Assembly: GCF_004912145.1 (NCBI RefSeq)
Contig: NZ_STGT01000008.1
Span: 124,001-188,000, forward strand
Origin: Peteryoungia rhizophila
GTDB lineage: Bacteria; Pseudomonadota; Alphaproteobacteria; Rhizobiales; Rhizobiaceae
DNA: 64,000 nucleotides
Reading direction: 5' to 3'
Of the stretch, positions 50,328 through 58,857 are shown one piece after another (the first letter of the stretch is position 1; each line of letters starts with the position of its first letter). The translations under genes and the position numbers were made by a program. Under the pieces are notes generated by a model that had not been told where the DNA came from, searched no databases, and saw only the letters and a program-made list of their open reading frames with translations.

Positions 50328-51222
50328 CTGCGGCACCTTTGCGGTGGTTGATCTTTTCAAGGTGGAGAAGAAGCGCGCTGTGGTCCAGTTCGCCGTTGCC
50401 TTCGGCCACGAATGTCTCGAAAGCCTGTCGGATATCTTCGGTCAGCGGTAGCTCCAGACCGAATGCTTCGGCCATGGCCGCAACGGCATTCAAATCCTTC
50501 AACTGCAGGCGTGAAAGGCCTCCCGGCGCGAAGTTCCGCTCGACCATGCGCTGGCCGTGCAGTTCAAGGATCCGGCTCTCGGCAAAGCCGCCGCGGATCG
50601 CTTCCCGGAATTTTTCTCGCGATGCACCGCCCGCTTCGACCAGCATCATGGCTTCAGCAACAGCACCGATGGTGATCGCGACGATCTGCTGATTGGCGAG
50701 CTTGCAGATCTGACCGGCGCCCGAGGGGCCGACATGGGTGACACGGCCAAGCGGTGCAAAGACCTCGGTGAGGGCCTCGATGGCAGCGGCGTCTCCGCCG
50801 GCCATGATTGCAAGCGTCCCGGCCTCGGCGCCGACGACGCCACCGGAAACAGGAGCGTCGACATGAGCGACCCCGCGATCGACGAGTTTCGATGCATGGT
50901 CTCGCGCGATCGGTGGAGCGATCGACGACGTGTCGACGACGACGGCGCCTTGCTTCAGAGCTTCGGCAACGCCTTGCGAGAACAGCACGTCGGTAACTGC
51001 CGCGCCGTCCGACAGCATCGTAAAGGCGATGTCGGCGCCATCGACTGCGTCGGTCGGGCTCACTGCGACCGATGCGCCGAAGGACACCAAGGCTTCCGCC
51101 TTGCGGAGATCACGGTTCCAGACGGTCACCGGGAATCCGGCAGCGAGTAGACGCCTTGCCATCGGGGCGCCCATTAGCCCCGTGCCGAGAAAGGCGATCC
51201 GTCGAGTTGCTGTTGCTGTCAC
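50314..51222 (-). CDS. NAD(P)-dependent beta-hydroxyacid dehydrogenase (HIBADH family)
   Basis: A 302-residue enzyme. The Rossmann motif is FLGTGLMGAPMARRLL (11-26), the substrate loop is DAPVSGGVVGAEAGTLAIMAGG (122-143) and the catalytic Lys174 is in GAGQICKLANQ. It resembles 3-hydroxyisobutyrate, tartronate-semialdehyde and L-threonate dehydrogenases. The GTG start overlaps the DenD-like gene stop (GTGA). With the DenD-like and IlvD-like genes it would oxidise or reduce a sugar-acid intermediate. The exact reaction cannot be fixed. Confidence 0.9.
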   Translation of the reverse strand: MTATATRRIAFLGTGLMGAPMARRLLAAGFPVTVWNRDLRKAEALVSFGASVAVSPTDAVDGADIAFTMLSDGAAVTDVLFSQGVAEALKQGAVVVDTSSIAPPIARDHASKLVDRGVAHVDAPVSGGVVGAEAGTLAIMAGGDAAAIEALTEVFAPLGRVTHVGPSGAGQICKLANQQIVAITIGAVAEAMMLVEAGGASREKFREAIRGGFAESRILELHGQRMVERNFAPGGLSRLQLKDLNAVAAMAEAFGLELPLTEDIRQAFETFVAEGNGELDHSALLLHLEKINHRKGAADDRN

Positions 51223-52202
51223 AGGTTTCCTCCCAGTTCATCCTCGATGTGAACGCGGATGATCTCGTCGAAAGAGTTCTCCGCGGTGAAGCCGAGCGCG
51301 CGTGCACGGGTCGCTTCGAAACCGGGCGCCCAGCCGGCGCAGATACGCATGATCATCTCGTCAGGCTCGCGACGGATGAGCTTGACGGCTTTCTCACCGG
51401 CAACGCGACGCAAGGCCTCGATCTGCTCGCCCACCGTGGCACTCAGCCCCGGCATGGAGAGATTTCGTCTTGGGCCAACCTTCTCCAGATCGATGGTCGC
51501 GCCGTGGATGAGGAAGCCGACGGCCGAACGTGGTGATGCGTGCCAGTGACGCACATCGTCGCTCACCGGCAGGACGGCTTCCTGCCCGACGAGAGGCTCT
51601 CGGAGGATATTGGAGAAAAAGCCCGACGCGGCCTTGTTGGGTTTGCCGGGGCGAATGCAGACGGTGGGCAGCCGGATGCCGATGCCGTCGAAATAGCCCT
51701 TCCGCGAATAGTCCGACAGCAGCAGTTCGCAGATCGCCTTCTGCGTTCCGTAGCTGGTCAGCGGCGTCGTGTGGAACTCGTCGGGGATCGGGTAGGGCAG
51801 AGGGGCGCCGACGACGGCGATCGAGGAGGTAAAGACGAGCCGCGGACGATAGCCATCGGCCAGATGGGCGAGACGGATTGCTTCGAAAAGGTGGCGCGTG
51901 CCGTCGAGATTGATCCGGTAACCCTTCTCGAAGTCCAGTTCCGCTTCGCCCGAGACGATGGCGGCGAGATGAAAGATCACGTCAGGGCGAGAAGCGATCA
52001 AGGTGTCCGCGGAGCCCGGCTCTGACAGATCCAGCGTCTGAAGCGACACCTTCCCGGCAAACGCATTCGGCGCTTCCGGCGCAACGACATCCACGAGTGT
52101 CATCGCATCGACGGTCTGCCCGGCCAGGACACGATCCCTGGTAAGGCGTTCTGCTAGTTTGCGACCAACCATGCCGGCCGCGCCGATGATGAGCACTTGC
52201 AT
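51219..52202 (-). CDS. denD: DenD-like D-erythronate dehydrogenase, NAD-dependent epimerase/dehydratase family
   Basis: A 327-residue short-chain-dehydrogenase-type protein. It starts MQVLIIGAAGMVGRKLAE, the GxxGxxG dinucleotide motif, after a GGGAGGA site. The active-site Tyr151 and Lys155 are in SYGTQKAICE. The middle GIGIRLPTVCIRPGKPNKAASGF and SDDVRHWHASP match D-erythronate dehydrogenase (DenD). In known tetronate pathways DenD works with an OtnK kinase and OtnC aldolase; neither is in this window, so the physiological substrate may differ. It heads the leftward unit from the operator-bearing divergent promoter. Confidence 0.82.
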   Translation of the reverse strand: MQVLIIGAAGMVGRKLAERLTRDRVLAGQTVDAMTLVDVVAPEAPNAFAGKVSLQTLDLSEPGSADTLIASRPDVIFHLAAIVSGEAELDFEKGYRINLDGTRHLFEAIRLAHLADGYRPRLVFTSSIAVVGAPLPYPIPDEFHTTPLTSYGTQKAICELLLSDYSRKGYFDGIGIRLPTVCIRPGKPNKAASGFFSNILREPLVGQEAVLPVSDDVRHWHASPRSAVGFLIHGATIDLEKVGPRRNLSMPGLSATVGEQIEALRRVAGEKAVKLIRREPDEMIMRICAGWAPGFEATRARALGFTAENSFDEIIRVHIEDELGGNL

Positions 52203-52244
52203 TTTCCGAATCCTCCCTTGGCATTCATCCGCCCGGCCAAACGA

Positions 52245-52297
52245 TCAGACAAGGTCGGAAAGTCAAAAAATCAATTGTAAGGTTGTCTGATAACCTT
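52245..52297. promoter_or_regulatory. Two FadR-type operator-like sites in the divergent promoter
   Basis: TCAGACAA (52245-52252) and TTGTCTGA (52283-52290) are exact reverse complements, 30 bases apart. The second lies in AAGGTT-GTCTGAT-AACCTT (52279-52297), a perfect 6-bp inverted repeat. TTGTCTGATAA fits the loose TNGTNNNACNA pattern of FadR-subfamily GntR regulators. The 162-base gap lies between the denD and FAD-oxidase units. Confidence 0.6.
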
Positions 52298-52364
52298 ATA
52301 TCATCGGCTTGAAAACCCAAATCTTGGAGGTTCACCCGGTCTCGGGTGTCGAGGAGCGCGAGCG

Positions 52365-53822
52365 ATGCAGGCTGCAAATAGCCAGATGAGTGCCAGCGGA
52401 TCGCTGGACGTGGTGGTCAACGCCCTTACCGCGGCATTGGGGGAAGACCTTGTTCTGAGCGGTCAGGCCATAGAGCGCTTCTGCCGCGACTGGCACGGTG
52501 ATGTGACGACCGGTGCCGTCGCTGTCGTTCGTCCTCGAACGACAGCGGAGGTCTCTGCCGCCGTTCGCGCCATTCGTACCCTCGGTCTCACCATCGTCCC
52601 GCAGGGCGGCAATACCGGGCTGGTGCTCGGCTGCACGCCGGACGATCCGACCCGCCAGGTCGTCGTCAGCCTGGAGCGTATGACGTCCGTCCGGCGGATC
52701 GACGCGGACGATTTCTCCGCCGTCGTCGAGGCTGGCGTGATCCTCTCGGACTTCAAGGACCGAGTGGAAGAGGCGGGTCTCTATTTTCCGCTGGCCCTGG
52801 GCGCGCAAGGATCCTGCCGGATCGGTGGCAATGTTTCGACCAATGCGGGCGGTATCAACGTGCTGCGCTACGGTATGACGCGTGAATTGGTGCTGGGGCT
52901 TGAAGTGGTGCTGCCGGATGGCTCAATCTTCGACGGCCTGTCGACGCTGAGGAAGGACAATCGCGGCGTCGATCTCAAGCAATTGTTCATTGGAGCCGAG
53001 GGAACGCTCGGGATCATCACGGCCGTTTCCGTGAAACTCATGCCGCCGGCTGAGAAGGTCGCGACGGCTCTTGTCGGTCTGGCTGCGCTGTCGGATGCAA
53101 TCGAGCTCTATCGCCGCGCACGGCGCGATTGCTGCGATCTGATGTCCGCCTTCGAATTCATGCCCCCGGTCGCCTTCACTCTGGCGCAGGAAGCGATCCC
53201 CGATCTTGCGATGCCCATGAGTGCCGATTATCCGGCCTATGTGCTGATGGAGATCTCTGGCTCCGGTCTCGTCGATATCGACGACCTCATGCAGCGTTTC
53301 CTCGAGGGGGTGATGGAGGACGGTCTGGTGCTTGACGGCGTGATCGCAGCCTCTCGCGGTCAGGCGAAGAGCCTCTGGCTGTTTCGGGAGGGAATGAACG
53401 AAGGACAGGCCAAGCGTGGCGCCCACCTGCGAACAGATGTCTCAGTGCCTCTGTCGCGTCTCGCGGCTTTTGTCGAAACGGCGGAAGCCGCCGTCATGGC
53501 GCATCTGCCGGATTGCACCTGCGTATCCTATGGCCATGTCGGCGACGGCAATGTGCATCTCAATGTCCTGCCCCCCGGCGGGCTCTCAGCCGGTGAGGTG
53601 CAGCAACGCATCTATGCGGCGAAAAGCGTGATCAATGCGGTGCTGGATGATTTTGCCGGCTCGATCAGCGCCGAACACGGGATCGGTCGCCTGAAGAAGG
53701 CCGACTTCCTCTCGCGCCTGCCTGCTGTCCAGCGACAGTTGCTGACGGCCATCAAGCAGGCCATCGATCCGGACTGGATCATGAACCCGGGTTGCCAATT
53801 GAATTCCGATACGGATTCGTGA
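52365..53822 (+). CDS. FAD-binding 2-hydroxyacid dehydrogenase (GlcD/D2HGDH type)
   Basis: A 485-residue flavoprotein. FAD motifs are IVPQGGNTGLVLG (about 82-94) and GSCRIGGNVSTNAGGINVLRYG (147-168). Metal or substrate histidines lie in YGHVGDGNVHLNV, and the C-terminus reads ISAEHGIGRLKK, as in glycolate, D-lactate and D-2-hydroxyglutarate dehydrogenases. It should oxidise a D-2-hydroxy acid to the 2-keto acid and pass electrons to quinone or a flavoprotein. It is the first gene of the rightward unit, 33 bases before the GntR regulator gene. Confidence 0.92.
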   Translation: MQAANSQMSASGSLDVVVNALTAALGEDLVLSGQAIERFCRDWHGDVTTGAVAVVRPRTTAEVSAAVRAIRTLGLTIVPQGGNTGLVLGCTPDDPTRQVVVSLERMTSVRRIDADDFSAVVEAGVILSDFKDRVEEAGLYFPLALGAQGSCRIGGNVSTNAGGINVLRYGMTRELVLGLEVVLPDGSIFDGLSTLRKDNRGVDLKQLFIGAEGTLGIITAVSVKLMPPAEKVATALVGLAALSDAIELYRRARRDCCDLMSAFEFMPPVAFTLAQEAIPDLAMPMSADYPAYVLMEISGSGLVDIDDLMQRFLEGVMEDGLVLDGVIAASRGQAKSLWLFREGMNEGQAKRGAHLRTDVSVPLSRLAAFVETAEAAVMAHLPDCTCVSYGHVGDGNVHLNVLPPGGLSAGEVQQRIYAAKSVINAVLDDFAGSISAEHGIGRLKKADFLSRLPAVQRQLLTAIKQAIDPDWIMNPGCQLNSDTDS

Positions 53823-53855
53823 AATACCGGAGCGGTGGCAAGGAGACCAGCAGGT

Positions 53856-54584
53856 ATGGCGATCGACCTCGGGCAGATCAACTTTGGACAAATCAGGCGC
53901 AGCGAGCACTTGCCTGCCCGCATCGCCGCCCAATTGGCCGAGGAAATCAGCCAGGGGCGCCTGAAGCCGGGCGAGCGTCTGCCGACGGAACATGTCCTCG
54001 CCAAGACGCTTGCCGTCAGCCGTTCAGTCGTCCGGGAAGCGATCGCGCAATTGCGCAATGAAGGCCTTGTCGAGACCCGGCAAGGTGTGGGCGCATTCGT
54101 CAGCGAACCCTCCGCCCGGCCGATCCGGATCAAGGATGGCGAACTTTCTGCACCGCAGAGCTTTCGGGCGCTTTTTCAGTTGCGTGTGCCGCTTGAAATC
54201 GAGGCCGCTGGTCTGGCGGCCGTCCACCATACGGCCGATGATCTCGCCAAGATCGACGACGCGCTTTCGCATATGACCGGGGCCGCCAAATGGACGGAGC
54301 AGGGGATCGTCGCGGATCTCGCCTTCCACCGGGCGGTCGCGGAAGCGACGCACAATGAGTATTTCGCACTTTTCATCGGTTTCATTGCCGAGCGGATCAG
54401 TCTTGCGATCAATGCCGCTCGCTCCCGAGCCGTTCTAGAAGAGATCGTGGAGGTAACGATCGCGGAGCATGTTCGGCTGAGGGATGCGATCGCAGGCCGC
54501 AATGGGGTCGAGGCGCGCGAGGCGATGCGGGCCCATCTGCATGGGGCTGCAAGTCGTATCGATCTCAGTCTCGAGCAGTTCTGA
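53856..54584 (+). CDS. GntR-family transcriptional regulator, FadR subfamily
   Basis: A 242-residue regulator. The ATG at 53856 with AAGGAG upstream is preferred over a GTG at 53835. The winged helix-turn-helix occupies about 20-85 (LPARIAAQLAEEISQGRLKPGERLPTEHVLA, SRSVVREAIAQLRNEGLVETRQG). The all-helical FCD effector domain follows, with the metal-binding His in FHRAVAEATHN and AEHVRLRDAI. Proteins of this type often sense sugar acids or other carboxylates. The TTGTC(A/T)G sites at 52245, 52279, 54672 and 59824 are its likely operators. Confidence 0.92.
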   Translation: MAIDLGQINFGQIRRSEHLPARIAAQLAEEISQGRLKPGERLPTEHVLAKTLAVSRSVVREAIAQLRNEGLVETRQGVGAFVSEPSARPIRIKDGELSAPQSFRALFQLRVPLEIEAAGLAAVHHTADDLAKIDDALSHMTGAAKWTEQGIVADLAFHRAVAEATHNEYFALFIGFIAERISLAINAARSRAVLEEIVEVTIAEHVRLRDAIAGRNGVEAREAMRAHLHGAASRIDLSLEQF

Positions 54585-54671
54585 CAGCCGAGCCGACAGG
54601 CGGGTTGTCCACAAGACGGTGATACGGGGTAGACAGTCTGAAATTCTGACCGTAAGAATGCCATTCGAGAG

Positions 54672-54690
54672 TTGTCAGACATCCTGACAA
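54672..54690. promoter_or_regulatory. TTGTCAG-N5-CTGACAA operator before the FAH/TRAP unit
   Basis: TTGTCAGACATCCTGACAA is a perfect 7-bp inverted repeat with a 5-base centre, 51 bases before the TTG start of the FAH-family gene. It marks a separate, GntR-controlled promoter for the FAH-TRAP genes. Confidence 0.68.
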
Positions 54691-54740
54691 TAGGGCAAGG
54701 CGACGACAGTCGCAGCCCAAGGACAGGGAGGAGGTCCGTC

Positions 54741-55910
54741 TTGCAGTCTGGAGTACATCTGGAATCCGCTTACATTCTGCCGGAGGACGCATCGGAAGCG
54801 CTGCTCGTCGGTCGCGTCTGGTCCAATGCCGCCGGCGGCCCATGCGTGGTTCTCGTTCGCAACGGTGATGTGCTTGACCTGACGGCGATTGCGCCGACGG
54901 CTTCCGGCCTGTTTGAGATCGAAGATCTGGCGGAGCGCCTGTCATCGCAGAGCGACCTTCCGGTACTCGGTACTCTCGACAGTTTTCTTTCCGGTGATGC
55001 TGGGCGCCTGCTTGCGCCAATCGACCTGCAGGCGGTCAAGGCCGCTGGCGTAACCTTCGCCGACAGCATGCTGGAGCGTGTGATCGAAGAACAGGCCAAG
55101 GGCGATGCTGCCCGTTCCCAGGCAATTCGTGAAAAGCTGGCGCCGGTGCTGGGCGACAGCCTAAGGGGCCTTGTCGCAGGGTCGGAACAGGCCGCCAAGG
55201 TCAAGGCTCTGCTGCAGGACATGGGTCTCTGGTCGCAGTATCTCGAAGTGGGGATTGGTCCGGATGCCGAGATCTTCACCAAGGCACAGCCGATGTCCTC
55301 GGTCACCTGCGGTGATACCGTCGGCATTCATCCGATTTCGCAGTGGAACAATCCAGAGCCCGAAATCGTTCTTGCAGTTCGTTCCGACGGCAAGATCATA
55401 GGCGCGACGCTCGGTAACGACGTCAATTTGCGGGATGTGGAAGGCCGTTCGGCACTCCTCCTCGGCAAGGCGAAGGACAACAATGCGTCCTGCTCGATCG
55501 GGCCTTTCGTGCGGCTCTTCCACGGCACGTTCACGATGGATGTGTTGCGGAAAGTGCGGGTTTCGCTGCTTGTGCGCGGGGAGGACGGCTTCGAGATGAC
55601 GGGGGAAAGTCCGATGGAGGCCATTAGCCGCGCGCCGGAAAATCTGGCTTCCCAGTTGCGCAATCGAAATCATCAATATCCCGATGGTGCTGTTCTGTTC
55701 CTTGGCACCATGTTCGCTCCGGTCAAGGATCGCCGTGGCGTCGGTCTCGGCTTCACCCATGAAGTGGGAGACCGCGTCGAGATTGCCACGCCGAAGCTCG
55801 GACGGCTGGTCAACTGGGTCGATCGCACGGATGCCTGCCCGGAATGGACCTTCGGGACGCGTGCGCTTTTCCGCAACCTGGCCCAGCGTGGCCTGCTTGA
55901 CGAGGCATGA
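54741..55910 (+). CDS. Fumarylacetoacetate-hydrolase-family protein
   Basis: A 389-residue enzyme. The TTG at 54741 lies six bases after AGGGAGGAGG, the strongest ribosome site nearby; an in-frame TTG at 54672 would begin inside the operator palindrome and is rejected. The C-terminal FAH fold shows NNPEPEIVLAV with the metal-binding Glu pair, GNDVNLRDVEG with the third ligand, and MTGESPMEAI. The long N-terminal part resembles FAH-superfamily 2-keto-3-deoxy-sugar-acid dehydratases or hydrolases more than simple acylpyruvases. It would act just after the IlvD-type dehydratase. The reaction is not fixed. Confidence 0.83.
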   Translation: MQSGVHLESAYILPEDASEALLVGRVWSNAAGGPCVVLVRNGDVLDLTAIAPTASGLFEIEDLAERLSSQSDLPVLGTLDSFLSGDAGRLLAPIDLQAVKAAGVTFADSMLERVIEEQAKGDAARSQAIREKLAPVLGDSLRGLVAGSEQAAKVKALLQDMGLWSQYLEVGIGPDAEIFTKAQPMSSVTCGDTVGIHPISQWNNPEPEIVLAVRSDGKIIGATLGNDVNLRDVEGRSALLLGKAKDNNASCSIGPFVRLFHGTFTMDVLRKVRVSLLVRGEDGFEMTGESPMEAISRAPENLASQLRNRNHQYPDGAVLFLGTMFAPVKDRRGVGLGFTHEVGDRVEIATPKLGRLVNWVDRTDACPEWTFGTRALFRNLAQRGLLDEA

Positions 55911-55917
55911 GGTCCGT

Positions 55918-56451
55918 ATGACCAGAGCTGTCGATCTCTTCTACAAGTTTCTTGAATTGCTGCTGATCCTGCTCTTGTCCGGCATGGCGATCATGGTTCT
56001 CTTTAACGTTATCCTGCGCTACGGCTTCAACTCTGGCCTGACGGTGTCGGATGAGATGGCGCGGTACTTCTTTGTCTGGTTGACCTTCATCGGTGCCGTC
56101 GTCGGGTTTCGCGAATACGGGCATTTGGGTGTTGAAAGTCTGGTCGCGCTGTTTGGTCGGCGCGGTCGGGTGATCTGCATGATTTTGTCCAACCTCCTAA
56201 TAGTCGGCGTTTCGGCGATCTTCTTCTGGGGAACCTGGAAGCAGTTGCCAATCAATGCCAGCATGAGTGCCCCCGTGACGGGCCTATCCATGGGATGGGT
56301 CTATGGTGTCGGCTTCTTCACCGGCGCCGGCTGCAGCCTGATTGCGCTTGAGCGCCTCTTCCGCCTGCTGACGGGGCGGGTCACCGAAAGTGAAATCGCG
56401 GCCTTTGCCGGCGAACACCAGGGTGTCGAAAAGCTGGTGGAGCGCGCCTGA
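55918..56451 (+). CDS. TRAP transporter small permease (DctQ type)
   Basis: A 177-residue membrane protein with four helices (about 11-33, 45-65, 85-105, 125-150). The DctQ region NVILRYGFNSGLTVSDEMARYFFVWLTFIGA near residue 30 is a strong marker, with GHLGVESLVALF after it. The ATG follows GAGG and lies seven bases after the FAH stop. The large permease gene starts in its stop codon (TGATG). Confidence 0.92.
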   Translation: MTRAVDLFYKFLELLLILLLSGMAIMVLFNVILRYGFNSGLTVSDEMARYFFVWLTFIGAVVGFREYGHLGVESLVALFGRRGRVICMILSNLLIVGVSAIFFWGTWKQLPINASMSAPVTGLSMGWVYGVGFFTGAGCSLIALERLFRLLTGRVTESEIAAFAGEHQGVEKLVERA

Positions 56452-57728
56452 TGACTCTTCTCGTCTTCATAGCCTCTCTCCTCGGCGCCATGGCCATCGG
56501 CGTTCCCGTCGCCTTCGCGCTTATGTTCTGCGGCGTGACGCTCATGTGGTACATGGGCATGTTCAACAGCCAGATCATCGCGCAGAACATGATCGCAGGC
56601 GCAGATACGTTCACGCTGCTCGCCATCCCGTTCTTCGTTCTAGCCGGAGAACTGATGAATTCCGGCGGCTTGTCGCGCCGTATCATCGAATTCGCCATCG
56701 CCTGTGTCGGACATATCAGGGGCGGCCTCGGCATCGTTGCCATCATGGCGGCGGTAATCATGGCCAGCATCTCCGGCTCGGCGGCTGCCGATACTGCAGC
56801 TCTCGCGGCTATCCTCATTCCGATGATGGCCAAGGCCGGATACAACGTGCCGCGCTCCGCCGGCCTCATTGCATCCGGCGGCATCATTGCACCGGTTATC
56901 CCGCCGTCGATGGCATTCATCGTTTTCGGCGTCGCGGCGAATGTCTCGATCACGCAGCTCTTCATGGCCGGGATCGTGCCCGGCATGTTGATGGGGATCG
57001 CGCTTGTCATCGCCTGGCAGATCGTGGTGCGGAAGGACAATGTTCTGCCCTTGCCGAAGGCTCCGGCGAAAGAGCGGTTGCGTGTCACCGGGCGTGCCGC
57101 TTGGGCGCTCGGTATGCCCGTGATCATCCTAGGGGGGATCAAGGCCGGGGTGGTGACACCGACAGAAGCGGCTGTCATTGCCGCGGCCTATGCCATGTTC
57201 GTCGGTATGGTGATCTATCGTGAGCTCAAGCCGAAGGATCTGCCGCGGGTCATCCTCCAGGCGGCCAAGACAACCTCGATCATCATGTTCCTGGTATGCG
57301 CTGCGCTCGTGTCTGCATGGCTGATCACCGCTGCCAACATTCCCGGCGAGATCACGCGCTACATCGAGCCCCTGATCGATCGCCCCATGCTGCTGATGTT
57401 CGTCATCATGGCGCTGGTGCTTGTGGTCGGCACCGCACTGGACCTGACGCCAACAATCCTGATCCTGACACCTGTGCTGATGCCGATCATCAAGCAGGCG
57501 GGCATCGACCCGGTCTATTTCGGCGTCATGTTCATCATGAACTGCTGCATCGGCTTGATCACACCGCCCGTCGGAGTCGTGCTCAACGTTGTCAGCGGCG
57601 TTGGACGTGTGCCGCTCGGCAAGGTGATTACGGGCGTCACGCCCTTCCTGCTGGCACAGGTCCTGGTGCTCGTACTGCTCATCATATTTCCCGACATCGT
57701 CATCGTACCGGCACAATGGCTACGGTGA
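56451..57728 (+). CDS. TRAP transporter large permease (DctM type)
   Basis: A 425-residue permease with about twelve helices, opening LLVFIASLLGAMAIGVPVAFAL. DctM markers are LLAIPFFVLAGELMNSGGLSRRIIEFA, IMASISGSAAADTAALAAILIPMM, GYNVPRSAGLIASGGIIAPVIPPS and the closing GLITPPVGVVLNVVSGV. It couples solute uptake to Na+. Full length, no frame break. It shares one base with the small-permease gene. Confidence 0.94.
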   Translation: MTLLVFIASLLGAMAIGVPVAFALMFCGVTLMWYMGMFNSQIIAQNMIAGADTFTLLAIPFFVLAGELMNSGGLSRRIIEFAIACVGHIRGGLGIVAIMAAVIMASISGSAAADTAALAAILIPMMAKAGYNVPRSAGLIASGGIIAPVIPPSMAFIVFGVAANVSITQLFMAGIVPGMLMGIALVIAWQIVVRKDNVLPLPKAPAKERLRVTGRAAWALGMPVIILGGIKAGVVTPTEAAVIAAAYAMFVGMVIYRELKPKDLPRVILQAAKTTSIIMFLVCAALVSAWLITAANIPGEITRYIEPLIDRPMLLMFVIMALVLVVGTALDLTPTILILTPVLMPIIKQAGIDPVYFGVMFIMNCCIGLITPPVGVVLNVVSGVGRVPLGKVITGVTPFLLAQVLVLVLLIIFPDIVIVPAQWLR

Positions 57729-57773
57729 GGAAGACGTTCAACCAACTCATTTCAATCCAAGGGAGGATACACC

Positions 57774-58778
57774 ATGAGGAAGATACTACTCGCAACGACA
57801 GCAATGGCATTTGCCGTTTCCGGAGCCGTTCCGGCCTTCGCCGAATTCAACGAGCGCACCATTCGCGTCTCGAACGGCATCAATGCCGACCATCCGGTCG
57901 GCAATGGTATCGAAGCAATGCAGAAGTGCCTGGATGACAAGTCCGGCGGCAAGCTGAAGCTGCAGGCCTTCTGGGGCGGTGCCCTCGGCGGCGACCTTCA
58001 GGCGACGCAGGCCTTGCGTTCCGGCGTTCAGGAAGCTGTGGTAACGTCGTCATCACCGCTCGTCGGCATCGAGCCCGCGCTCGGCGTGTTCGATCTGCCG
58101 TTCCTTTTCGGCAGCGCCCAGGAAGCCTACACGGTTCTCGACGGTGACTTCGGCACGATGATGAACGAGAAGATGGCGGCCGTCGGTCTCGTCAATCTCG
58201 GCTACTGGGAAAACGGCTTCCGGAACCTTTCGAACTCGGTTCGTCCGGTCACGAAGTGGGAAGATTTCGAAGGGATGAAGGTTCGCGTCATGCAGAACAA
58301 CATCTTCCTCGACACCTTCCAGAACCTCGGTGCCAACGCGACGCCGATGGCATTTGGCGAAGTCTTCTCGGCGCTCGAGACCAAGACCATCGATGCGCAG
58401 GAAAACCCCTATGTGACGATCGACACCTCGAAGTTCTTCGAAGTGCAGAAGTATGTCACCGAGACTAATCATGCCTATACGCCGTTCCTGTTCCTCTTCT
58501 CCAAGGCGATCTTCGACACCTATACGCCGGAAGAGCAGGCAGCCTTGCGCGAATGCGCGACGGTCGGTCGTGACGTCGAGCGCAGTGTCATCGCCGATCT
58601 CAACAAGCAGTCGCTGGAAAAGATCAAGGCCGCCGGCCTCGAAGTGAACACGCTGTCCGATGAGGAGCAGGCGCGTATTCGCGAGAAGTCGATGGTGGTC
58701 TACGAGAAGCACAAGGAAACGATCGGCGCTGACGTGGTCGACAGCATCATGGCGCAGCTCGCCGAAATCCGGAAGTAA
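57774..58778 (+). CDS. TRAP transporter substrate-binding protein (DctP type)
   Basis: A 334-residue periplasmic protein. Residues 1-24 form a signal peptide ending AFA-E, after a GGGAGGA site. DctP-type features are GALGGDLQATQALRSG, the GYWENGFRNLSNSVRPV region and KVRVMQNNIFLDTF with the carboxylate-binding Arg, and AQENPYVTI. It should bind the acidic substrate (probably a sugar acid) that the neighbouring enzymes degrade. Placing the binding protein last in the operon, 45 bases after dctM, is common. Confidence 0.93.
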   Translation: MRKILLATTAMAFAVSGAVPAFAEFNERTIRVSNGINADHPVGNGIEAMQKCLDDKSGGKLKLQAFWGGALGGDLQATQALRSGVQEAVVTSSSPLVGIEPALGVFDLPFLFGSAQEAYTVLDGDFGTMMNEKMAAVGLVNLGYWENGFRNLSNSVRPVTKWEDFEGMKVRVMQNNIFLDTFQNLGANATPMAFGEVFSALETKTIDAQENPYVTIDTSKFFEVQKYVTETNHAYTPFLFLFSKAIFDTYTPEEQAALRECATVGRDVERSVIADLNKQSLEKIKAAGLEVNTLSDEEQARIREKSMVVYEKHKETIGADVVDSIMAQLAEIRK

Positions 58779-58819
58779 CCTCCCTGGTCGTGGCTCTCCT
58801 TAAGGAGCCGCACCAGAAG

Positions 58820-58850
58820 AAGCCCGCAGCGAAATTTCGCTGCGGGCTTT
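58820..58850. terminator. Bidirectional terminator between the TRAP and DMT genes
   Basis: AGCCCGCAGCGAAA (58821-58834) and TTTCGCTGCGGGCT (58835-58848) form a perfect 14-bp palindrome followed by TTTTTGCTTTC on the plus strand and preceded by CAGAAG. It serves the TRAP operon and probably also the convergent DMT gene. Confidence 0.9.
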
Positions 58851-58857
58851 TTGCTTT

